Below, in pieces: positions 1 to 5,704 of a stretch of 6,759 nucleotides of DNA. The stretch spans positions 1 through 6,759 of the forward strand of contig JAVCCX010000244.1 of the NCBI GenBank assembly GCA_030765245.1, given 5' to 3'. The first letter of the stretch is position 1. Each line of letters opens with the position of its first letter. The notes below the pieces were generated by a model. That model searched no databases. It saw nothing but the letters and a program-made list of their open reading frames with translations, and was not told where the DNA came from. The position numbers and the translations under genes were made by a program. Source of the stretch: Candidatus Zophobacter franzmannii. GTDB lineage: Bacteria; Cloacimonadota; Cloacimonadia; Cloacimonadales; JAFGVF01.

Positions 1-696
1 GAGAAGGAAATTGAAGATTTCAATGATAACGATAGAGAGGAACGAGAAGAAGAAGAAGAATCTATTATAGGAAGAATATGGATAATGGTTCTTGCCTCAC
101 CTTTTTATCTACCTATATTACTACTGGATGATGATTATTCTGAAACTCTATATTATCAAAAGTACCCTTTTGAAAATGGAATCGGATTTACCGAATATGA
201 TGGAAAAAAATGGATGATAAATTTCACTTTATCATCTCAATATGTGAATAAGGATATAGTTGGATATAACATAAAATCATCCTACAAGTTTCTTAGGCTA
301 TCAATTGATCCTTCTTATTCGTATTACAGTTATAATAACGAAGAAAAGGACATTTCAAATTTTGATACAACAATATTATTTACTTTTGCACAAAATGAGT
401 TCATTAATTTTAGAACAGGATTTGGTTATAATCACTTCGAGAATGTTTCTAAATACGATGGAATAAATTGGAAGTATGTGATTTGTTTGTTTCAAAAACC
501 ATTCCACTTAAATTTAGATAATACTCTAATCTGCTATAATATGGAATCAAAAGAGAAGGTAGAGTTCAATAATGATTTTAGCATAAATTTTGGTTACTTA
601 TATAAGGGGTTAGAATTTAAACTCGGGTACAAATGGTTCAATCTTGGTGAAGAACAGCTAAATGGTCCTGTACTATCCAGTGTTTTCTGGTTCTAA
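1..696 (+). CDS. Outer-membrane beta-barrel-like protein, 5' truncated
   Basis: The reading frame is open from the first base of the window, so the true start lies upstream. The first in-frame ATG at 85 is not a convincing start because coding-like sequence precedes it and it lacks a ribosome binding site. The visible 231 residues begin with an acidic, low-complexity stretch (many Glu, Asp and Arg, residues 1-21), then a short hydrophobic run (about residues 24-42), then roughly 180 residues rich in Tyr, Phe and Asn. These alternate polar and hydrophobic residues in 8-12 residue strands separated by polar turns, and the chain ends in an aromatic Phe. That pattern, with the terminal Phe, is what outer-membrane barrels recognised by the BAM machinery show. 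I do not recognise a named family. An alternative is a periplasmic beta-rich protein. No terminator is visible after the stop. Confidence 0.6.
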   Translation, partial: EKEIEDFNDNDREEREEEEESIIGRIWIMVLASPFYLPILLLDDDYSETLYYQKYPFENGIGFTEYDGKKWMINFTLSSQYVNKDIVGYNIKSSYKFLRLSIDPSYSYYSYNNEEKDISNFDTTILFTFAQNEFINFRTGFGYNHFENVSKYDGINWKYVICLFQKPFHLNLDNTLICYNMESKEKVEFNNDFSINFGYLYKGLEFKLGYKWFNLGEEQLNGPVLSSVFWF

Positions 697-731
697 ATTA
701 AATATGAAAAACTTGTTTTATGAAAAGATAA

Positions 732-958
732 AGCCACAACCAAGCAAACAAACAGAAAAGTAATAAGAGCGTGGCAACTACCAAGACAATACCAGAAAAT
801 TGGGAAGAATCAGAAGTTTATTATTTTGAAATTGTAAATGAAACGACTTTATATGTCTGTGGGATGGAGAAGAAAACAACGAATCTATTCAAAAATATTT
901 AACATACGATAATAAGTTATATCTTGGAGATGACTACAAGTCTTTTCATAAACAGTAA
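732..958 (+). pseudogene. Frameshifted, startless coding remnant
   Basis: Two protein-like stretches in different frames join end to end. The first frame is open from 732 to a stop at 900-902 and reads like real protein up to about base 856 (residues such as ENWEESEVYYFEIVNETT). The second frame ends at the TAA at 956-958 and reads DGEENNESIQKYLTYDNK then LGDDYKSFHKQ. A one-base slip somewhere in 842-870 would restore a single chain of about 75 residues. There is no ATG and no ribosome binding site at the 5' side, and an in-frame stop at 729-731 cuts it off, so the N-terminus is also missing. The family is not recognised. It is either a decayed gene 3' end or, less likely, an intact gene damaged by a sequencing error, which would still leave the missing start unexplained. 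Confidence 0.5.
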
Positions 959-1003
959 ATTGTAGAAAGAGCAAGAATAAATTACATACAACAAACAGCT
1001 CCA

Positions 1004-1058
1004 CTGCCAAGCAGGAAGAAGAGCAGGAAGAGCTTGGCAGCTGCTAAAAATAAGCTGC
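1004..1058 (+). promoter_or_regulatory. Two mutually exclusive hairpins before an RBS
   Basis: CTGCCAAGC at 1004-1012 is a perfect inverted repeat of GCTTGGCAG at 1032-1040. The loop between them contains GCAGGAAGA twice (1011-1019 and 1023-1031). GCAGCT at 1037-1042 can instead pair with AGCTGC at 1053-1058. The two stems share bases 1037-1040, so only one can form at a time. The AAGGAG ribosome binding site of the next gene follows at 1062-1067. The arrangement resembles an attenuator or translational switch, but no T-run follows either stem and no ligand class is recognised. It may be a leftover of a repeat. Confidence 0.35.
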
Positions 1059-1071
1059 AATAAGGAGATGT

Positions 1072-1464
1072 ATGAAGATAAAATTGTTATTACTAATTAT
1101 CTTAATATTCACAACTATTAGGGTTTTTGCAGAATGGGAGCAATTATTCGGTCCTCCCGGTGGTCAAATAAGAAGCATTCTTTATGATGGCACTACAAGT
1201 GGGAATATTTATAGAAGAAGCAGTTCAGGTGGAAATTGGACGCTTGTAAGTACAACTGATTTTAACTCATGCGTGGGATCTTTATCCAGCAATAATTCTG
1301 TCTTGTTTGCAGGAACACACGGGACAAAATTATATTCATCCATGGATGGTGGTGATAGTTGGTCGCAACCTTGCGGGGGATATTGGCCGAGTATGAGGAT
1401 AATGATTAGACTGAAATTTATAAATGTCAATCTAAAAGAGATGTACGCGACGACATTGTCGTGA
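1072..1464 (+). CDS. Truncated exported Asp-box (BNR/sortilin-like) protein
   Basis: The start is supported by AAGGAG at 1062-1067, four bases before the ATG. Residues 1-20 form a Sec signal peptide (Lys-rich start, Leu/Ile core, VFA before Glu21). Two propeller-blade-like units follow. A degenerate Asp-box lies at residues 50-56 (SSSGGNW) and a full one at 90-97 (SMDGGDSW, fitting S-x-D-x-G-x-T/S-W), preceded by the strand LFAGTHG. Proteins of this type usually run for several hundred residues with many such repeats and, in this kind of organism, a C-terminal sorting domain. This one stops at 130 residues. After about residue 105 the sequence turns basic and unlike the blades, and the last codons lie within an inverted repeat (1423-1476). 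I infer a gene that lost its 3' part, so its product is probably non-functional or not surface-anchored. Confidence 0.6.
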   Translation: MKIKLLLLIILIFTTIRVFAEWEQLFGPPGGQIRSILYDGTTSGNIYRRSSSGGNWTLVSTTDFNSCVGSLSSNNSVLFAGTHGTKLYSSMDGGDSWSQPCGGYWPSMRIMIRLKFINVNLKEMYATTLS

Positions 1465-1476
1465 GATATTGACATT
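1423..1476. repeat. 54-base nested inverted repeat across gene end
   Basis: AATGTCAAT at 1423-1431 is matched by its exact reverse complement ATTGACATT at 1468-1476. Inside lies a small hairpin, ACGAC (1450-1454), three bases, GTCGT (1458-1462). The element covers the last codons and stop of the truncated Asp-box gene and ends 26 bases before the next start codon. It could be a small palindromic repeat of the REP type that marks the breakpoint of the lost gene end. A terminator role is unlikely because no T-run follows. Confidence 0.4.
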
Positions 1477-1502
1477 AGTAGCGAAAATAAAAAAGGATAA
1501 AA

Positions 1503-3011
1503 ATGAAAAATGTAATCACATTGTTATTAATAACTATGACATTAAGTCTTTCCGCTCAATTTTTACCAGACGATATCGATATCTCGGGTTCAGAAAATGG
1601 AGTAATTTTAGTTCCCGCAAATATCGACGCGTTCTGGGTGAATAATTTTTCACTTTATACAAAGTACATCACTCCCAATGGCGGATCAATTCATATTATT
1701 GGTCAGTCTGAAATCTCAATAGCGCAGATGGTGCAAGTTAGAAATATTCTCACACACTATTTAATGGATTATCCTGGTTCCGTTTTTGGATCTGATAAAA
1801 GTGCTGTTGCCAATATAATGGCAGAAAATAATGCGCAGATGATTATTTACAATGGGCATGATGGAGAGTTTAATGTCCCTGAAGCTCAAGGTCAATGGCT
1901 ATTTGAAGACGAGATTGTTGTTGATGGATCAAATTGGTACATTGATACTAGTGAAAATATGTATGAAGAGCATCGAGATGCCACTTTTGAAGAAACCTTG
2001 CATATGATGCATGATTTTGGAATCGGAGTTGATGGCCCTAATTCGCATGAAGGAGCATTGCCCGCATATCAAGCAGAAATCAGAACTGCCCAAAGTAATG
2101 CTTTGTTGAACAATTTATGGGGAATTAGCGCCTCTGATTGGATTGCCGAACTAACTGAAGAAAACAGTCTTTCTCAAGAATATTTAGCCTCCGTGATTGA
2201 TTCATATTATGGTTTATGGGGTGCTTATACTGGCTCCGTAGGTGGAATGTGGGGAATTTATGTCGCTAAAACCCGCGAAGATATTTCAAATTTAGATTTA
2301 ATGGGAGCAGAGCTTTTGAATAATAAATATTTTTCACCATATTTGCAATATTATTCACAACTGTCTTCTGAGTTTGATGGTACTTTTATTATGCAATTTG
2401 ATCTTGAAACACCATATACGCATAAATCGCAATATTTACTAAATGTAAATCTTACAGGAACGAATAATTCCAATATTTCTGGCAATAATCAAGACAATTT
2501 ACTTAGTGGTAATTTAGGAAATAACATCTTAGATGGGTTAGATGGAGAAGATACAGCTGAGTTTGAAGGACTTTATTCAAGTTATAGTTTCAGTTTTAAT
2601 GGAGCAAACACAGTCATCGAAGATCAAATAGCTGGCAGAGATGGAATTGATACTGTTATTAATGTAGAGTTCTTGAAATTCTATGATCAGACCATTCCTC
2701 TTGTAGAGCTCAGCATAGAAGAGAGTGTAATAAGACCTGATTTTAGGTTAACAAATTACCCTAATCCTTTCAATCCTACTACAAGAATTGAATACAACAT
2801 AACTGAGAACTCAGATGTTCGGATCGATGTCTTTAACACAAAAGGTCAGCTTGTAAACTCACTTGTAGATAGCCGTCAAAATGCAGGTGAACATTCAGTT
2901 ATCTGGAATGGAATGAATCAAGACAATGGCTCAGTCCCTTCCGGGATCTATTTCTATCGTCTTCAAACTAATAAAACAACAGTAACCAATAAGATGTTGC
3001 TTTTGAAATAG
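1503..3011 (+). CDS. Secreted RTX-repeat protein with FlgD-like sorting domain
   Basis: The 502-residue product has a Sec signal peptide at 1-18 (LSLSA before Gln19) and an AAGGA site five bases before the ATG. Residues about 30-300 form one domain seen in RTX-containing exported proteins, with no role known to me. It contains NGHDGEFN (117-124), FEETLHMMHDFG (162-173, giving E164-x-x-H167-x-x-H170) and SHEGALP (181-187). The clustered His and Glu could bind a metal, but no canonical HExxH is present. Residues 317-352 are four consecutive nonapeptides of RTX calcium-binding type, followed by a serralysin/hemolysin-like segment (AGRDGIDTVINVEFLKF, 377-393). Residues 417-502 form the FlgD-like Ig sorting domain (YPNPFNP, SGIYFYRL, KMLLLK) used by type IX-like secretion systems. 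I infer a calcium-dependent secreted or surface protein, perhaps an enzyme. No partner gene is adjacent. Confidence 0.8.
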   Translation: MKNVITLLLITMTLSLSAQFLPDDIDISGSENGVILVPANIDAFWVNNFSLYTKYITPNGGSIHIIGQSEISIAQMVQVRNILTHYLMDYPGSVFGSDKSAVANIMAENNAQMIIYNGHDGEFNVPEAQGQWLFEDEIVVDGSNWYIDTSENMYEEHRDATFEETLHMMHDFGIGVDGPNSHEGALPAYQAEIRTAQSNALLNNLWGISASDWIAELTEENSLSQEYLASVIDSYYGLWGAYTGSVGGMWGIYVAKTREDISNLDLMGAELLNNKYFSPYLQYYSQLSSEFDGTFIMQFDLETPYTHKSQYLLNVNLTGTNNSNISGNNQDNLLSGNLGNNILDGLDGEDTAEFEGLYSSYSFSFNGANTVIEDQIAGRDGIDTVINVEFLKFYDQTIPLVELSIEESVIRPDFRLTNYPNPFNPTTRIEYNITENSDVRIDVFNTKGQLVNSLVDSRQNAGEHSVIWNGMNQDNGSVPSGIYFYRLQTNKTTVTNKMLLLK

Positions 3012-3301
3012 GGATATTTTCGTAATGGTATCAATCCTAGTCCTTTACCTTGCGAATGGATGATTGAAAAGAAACAGTTGCTCGCCTTCGGCTTGCGAGC
3101 TACTCCCATTGGTCGTAGGTTCTCAATGGTGAAGAAGAAACCGCAAACTGCCTTTCGTTCCTGTTCCCACCATTTACAAGGTTTCGCTTTGCTCAACCAT
3201 TGGAAAGGTAAGATAATAGGTTTGGTTTTTATCGCTTTGCCCCAAACTCGTTATGCTCGCTATGTGCAAGCTACAATCCTAGACCTTTACCTTTACAATG
3301 G
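2976..3301. repeat. Interspersed ~300-base repeat, copy A
   Basis: Bases 2976-3301 align with 5079-5406 (copy B). The match starts in the last 11 codons of the upstream sorting-domain gene and crosses its stop. Between 3001 and 3301 I count about 24 substitutions over roughly 265 aligned bases, apart from a variable core near 3133-3167. The repeat contains the hairpin GCTCGC (3080-3085) / GCGAGC (3095-3100) and inverted copies of a short module: TTACCTTGCGAATGG near 3045-3059, and the opposite orientation at 3168-3181 and 3195-3211. The first 27 bases of a second unit (period 242) begin at 3274. Open frames here, such as 3060-3335, have no ribosome binding site and arise from the repeat, so I do not call genes. 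Confidence 0.8.
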
Positions 3302-3320
3302 TATCTACCGGACTTTCAAT

Positions 3321-3454
3321 GCAGTATCACAATAAGTATCTAAAAATGCTCTTATCCCTGTCAGAATCATGAATCTCACTTGTTTACCGTAACATGTTTT
3401 GCACAGGGATTGCACAAGAGACTCTCATCAAAGTTATTCGAATTGTGATACTGC
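3321..3454. mobile_element. MITE-like element with 13-base terminal inverted repeats
   Basis: GCAGTATCACAAT at 3321-3333 is exactly matched by ATTGTGATACTGC at 3442-3454. Nested inside are further inverted pairs: CTCTT (3349-3353) with AAGAG (3416-3420), and ATCCCTGT (3354-3361) with ACAGGGAT (3403-3410). The whole 134 bases could fold into a long imperfect hairpin. There is no coding capacity. Size, perfect ends and position in a gene-free stretch fit a miniature inverted-repeat transposable element or a deletion derivative of an insertion sequence. I see no clear target-site duplication, so a structured RNA or a fold-back repeat remains possible. Confidence 0.5.
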
Positions 3455-3611
3455 CATGATAGAACATTGTTGTACAAATTCCTGACATAAAGGTATTTTT
3501 TACATCTCAGACTCAAACGAAAGTGAATTTCATAAGTATTGCGAAGTTTATGCCTTGACTTAATTATTTAACAGAATCATGATTGCCCCATAGTCTTTAT
3601 TAGGAGTTCTT
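3455..3611. other. Leader region of the FG-GAP gene
   Basis: Nothing coding is visible here. CAGAATCATGA at 3572-3582 repeats a sequence inside the MITE-like element (3362-3372). A TTGACT at 3555-3560 resembles a -35 box, but no convincing -10 follows at the normal spacing. AGGAG at 3602-3606 is the ribosome binding site of the gene starting at 3612. The promoter is therefore unassigned. Confidence 0.4.
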
Positions 3612-5114
3612 ATGAAGATACTACTTTCTATTGTAATTTCTCTGTTTCTTATCACGCTATTTGCTCAGGATGAGCTGACTGTTATTGGACAAATATTTGC
3701 AGAAGATGAAGTTAACAATATTGGGATCTGGTTTTCTAACCCCATATATGATAGAGGAGGTGATATAAACAATGATGGCTATGATGATTTTTTTAGACGA
3801 TACTATCATGGTTATGGGAACGGAGTTAGTACTCTAGGTTATTGGGGCAGTAGTCAATTTGATACAATTCCAGATATAGATTTTCAGTGGATTGACAATA
3901 TACCAAGTGGGACATTACCGCTCTGGCAAGGGGATTATAATGGTGATGGGTTTAATGATTTGGTTGTAACATGGAGAGCATCAGATCTTTACTTTGCAGC
4001 AACAACAATCTCTTTTCAAGATGGAGGTTTTGATCCGACTTTCGATTTAACATTTCAGTTCCCAGGTTACGGATATATAACTTTTGGAGGTTGTGATTTC
4101 AATAATGACGGATTTGATGATATTATAGCCAAGTCAACAGATGAATTTGTAGATGAATTTGGCATGATATATGTTATGTATGGGGGTAACCCAATGGATA
4201 CAGATGTTGATATTACATTGTCCGGTGTGCCTGGTCAATTTGTATTAGGGAATCACTTTACGATTGGGGATGTTAATGGAGATAGTATTCCTGATTTGAT
4301 TCTCTCATATAATGAATATATCCTGCAAGTATATTGTGGAGGAACCAATTTCGGTACGCCAACTGGGGAACTCCAACCTACACATCCATTTATTAGCGAT
4401 GACCCGATAGCAAATGGGGATTTTAACGGAGATGGATTCGACGATATCTGTTTTGCTCATTTAGATACTCTATATATAAACTGGGGAAACGAGAGTCTGA
4501 CATTCCCATTTTCAACAGTAACAATTCCTAATTATGATTCAAGTTTGGGGAACATGATATTGTTTTACTGTAACATCAACAATGACGGTTTTGATGATCT
4601 TGTTGTAAGCTTCAATTATTCAGATCAAGTTTATATTTATACTGGAGGAGAGATTGTGTCAAGTACGCCTACATTTGAGATTACAATTGATCAACCATTA
4701 TTCTATCCTAGCAACCTTGGAATGGACTTGGGAGATATAAATGGTGATGGTCAAGATGATATAATTATTTCAGATGGTGGATATAATGACAGTGCTACAA
4801 TCTACACTCTTAATCCTAACTCAAACGAAGATAATACTCAACCCATTCTTACAGAAATAAGCAACTATCCAAATCCATTTACTGACACAACTACTTTTAA
4901 ATTCAAGTTAGATAAAGCAAAGCTGTATAGTGCTAAGCTACAGATATTCAACACAAAAGGGCAAGAAATTCGAGAGATACCGATTGAGACATCAAAAGAT
5001 ATATCATGGGATGGTAAGAATCAGGATAATGGTTCTGTACCGTCCGGGATTTATTTCTATAGACTCGAAACGAATGAAACAACAGTAACAAAAAAGATGT
5101 TGCTTTTGAAATAA
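3612..5114 (+). CDS. Secreted FG-GAP/VCBS seven-repeat propeller protein with sorting domain
   Basis: AGGAG ends five bases before the ATG. The 500-residue product starts with a Sec signal peptide (residues 1-18, cleavage before Gln19). Seven FG-GAP/VCBS calcium loops follow, of the D-x-N-x-D-G-x-x-D type, starting at residues 51, 108, 162, 220, 270, 321 and 375. Their spacing of 50-58 residues is what an integrin-alpha-like seven-bladed beta-propeller needs. Two loops deviate: the fourth has Ser for Gly (DVNGDS) and the sixth starts with Asn (NINNDG). Residues about 417-500 are the FlgD-like Ig sorting domain (YPNPF, SGIYFYRL, KMLLLK), and the last 30 residues differ from those of the 1503-3011 protein at only three positions. 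The family is known for calcium-dependent binding or scaffolding. I infer a secreted or surface-attached binding protein, with no catalytic motif visible. It is followed by repeat copy B. Confidence 0.88.
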   Translation: MKILLSIVISLFLITLFAQDELTVIGQIFAEDEVNNIGIWFSNPIYDRGGDINNDGYDDFFRRYYHGYGNGVSTLGYWGSSQFDTIPDIDFQWIDNIPSGTLPLWQGDYNGDGFNDLVVTWRASDLYFAATTISFQDGGFDPTFDLTFQFPGYGYITFGGCDFNNDGFDDIIAKSTDEFVDEFGMIYVMYGGNPMDTDVDITLSGVPGQFVLGNHFTIGDVNGDSIPDLILSYNEYILQVYCGGTNFGTPTGELQPTHPFISDDPIANGDFNGDGFDDICFAHLDTLYINWGNESLTFPFSTVTIPNYDSSLGNMILFYCNINNDGFDDLVVSFNYSDQVYIYTGGEIVSSTPTFEITIDQPLFYPSNLGMDLGDINGDGQDDIIISDGGYNDSATIYTLNPNSNEDNTQPILTEISNYPNPFTDTTTFKFKLDKAKLYSAKLQIFNTKGQEIREIPIETSKDISWDGKNQDNGSVPSGIYFYRLETNETTVTKKMLLLK

Positions 5115-5406
5115 AGATGTTATCGTAAAGGTATCAATCCTATTCCTTTACCTTTAGAATGGGTGATTGAAAATAAATAGTTGCTCGCCTTCGGCTTGCG
5201 AGCTACTCCCATTAGTCGTAGGTTCTCAATGCTGAAGAAACAGGGCAGCAAGTTAAATTGCTGCTCATTCTCACCATTTGCAAGGTTTCGCTTTGCTCCA
5301 CCATTCCAAAGGTAAGATAATAGGTTTGGTTTTTATCGCTTTGCCCCAAACTCGTTATGCTAGCTATGGTGCAAGCTACAATACTATTCTTTTACCTTTA
5401 GAATGG
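5079..5406. repeat. Interspersed ~300-base repeat, copy B
   Basis: This is the partner of 2976-3301 and holds the same position across the stop codon of a sorting-domain gene. It is colinear at an offset of 2103-2105 bases with only small indels. It carries the GCTCGC/GCGAGC hairpin and the TTACCTTTAGAATGGGTG module (5148-5165), with opposite-orientation copies at 5272-5285 (CACCATTTGCAAGG) and 5299-5315 (CACCATTCCAAAGGTAA). Its variable core differs from copy A and contains a perfect hairpin, GCAGCAA (5245-5251) / TTGCTGC (5258-5264). The open frame at 5278-5478 lacks a ribosome binding site and follows the repeat, so it is not called as a gene. Confidence 0.8.
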
Positions 5407-5480
5407 GTGATTGAAAGAAATAGTTGTTCGCCTTCGTCTTACGAGCTACTCCCATTGGTCGTAGGTTCTAAATGGTGAAG
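5379..5480. repeat. Partial tandem unit (copy C) of the ~244-base repeat
   Basis: The sequence from 5391 on (TTTACCTTTAGAATGGG) repeats 5147-5163 exactly, giving a tandem period of 244 bases. The match continues with scattered substitutions through the hairpin region to the GAAG at 5477-5480, then ends abruptly. Here the hairpin stem is decayed (GTTCGC / ACGAGC), so this unit looks older than copy B. Confidence 0.7.
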
Positions 5481-5527
5481 ATTAAGCAAAAGGGAAACGG
5501 TGTAGCTTAGGCAACACTTCCTAAAGA

Positions 5528-5546
5528 AACGACTTGCAAAGTCGTT
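5528..5546. repeat. 8-base-pair hairpin with ACGAC/GTCGT core
   Basis: AACGACTT (5528-5535) and AAGTCGTT (5539-5546) form a perfect stem with a three-base loop. No T-run follows, so it is not a typical intrinsic terminator. The core resembles the small hairpin at 1450-1462. The rest of 5481-5618 shows no gene or other recognisable signal. Confidence 0.4.
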
Positions 5547-5618
5547 ATACAGCTTCAAATCATAAATTATTCCCAACTCAAAATAAATACATTGACATAA
5601 TCCACAAGGTAAGAAAAG

Positions 5619-5633
5619 GTAACTCTGAGTTAC
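5619..5633. promoter_or_regulatory. Palindromic candidate operator 1 upstream of tetR-like gene
   Basis: GTAACTC, one base, GAGTTAC is a perfect 15-base dyad 71 bases before the regulator's ATG. TetR-family dimers commonly bind palindromes of this size in their own promoter region, so autoregulation is inferred. A TTGACA at 5592-5597 lies just upstream but has no good -10 partner at 16-18 bases. Confidence 0.45.
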
Positions 5634-5662
5634 ATAGAAGTTTCCAGGAGTGGGATAGCTTC

Positions 5663-5676
5663 AGTAAAGGTTTACT
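5663..5676. promoter_or_regulatory. Palindromic candidate operator 2 upstream of tetR-like gene
   Basis: AGTAAA, GG, TTTACT is a perfect 14-base dyad 28 bases before the ATG. It shares the outer GTAA...TTAC halves with the dyad at 5619-5633 but with a shorter centre. It may be a second operator or a chance palindrome in AT-rich DNA. Confidence 0.3.
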
Positions 5677-5704
5677 AGGACAAGTATGAAATTAAGGAGT
5701 TTTA

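Noticed and set aside
704..763. 19-codon frame with ATG after the barrel gene
   Set aside because: It has no ribosome binding site, is very short and Lys/Gln-rich, and nothing supports translation.
1209..1475. Reverse-strand open frame of 88 codons
   Set aside because: It lies antisense to the Asp-box gene, whose signal peptide and Asp-boxes are clear, and has no recognisable protein features.
2963..3196. Reverse-strand open frame of 77 codons
   Set aside because: It overlaps the conserved end of the sorting-domain gene and the repeat, and nothing in it resembles a protein family.
3060..3335. 91-codon open frame downstream of the RTX gene
   Set aside because: It lies in the interspersed repeat and has no ribosome binding site. 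The copy B equivalent carries an in-frame stop early on (TAG after AAATAA in the same stretch) and a different core, so coding is not conserved.
5278..5478. 66-codon open frame downstream of the FG-GAP gene
   Set aside because: It is repeat-derived. Its start has no Shine-Dalgarno site and it spans the junction of copy B and partial copy C.
3041..5480. Possible CRISPR array from repeated segments
   Set aside because: The repeat units are about 240 bases long with a near-continuous match and no short-repeat/spacer alternation.
5528..5556. Intrinsic terminator
   Set aside because: The stem is good but no run of T follows it, and it lies more than 400 bases after the preceding stop.
5592..5625. 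Promoter with TTGACA -35 box for the TetR operon
   Set aside because: Bases at the 16-18 spacing give no acceptable -10 box, and no Bacteroidota-type TAnnTTTG element is evident either.
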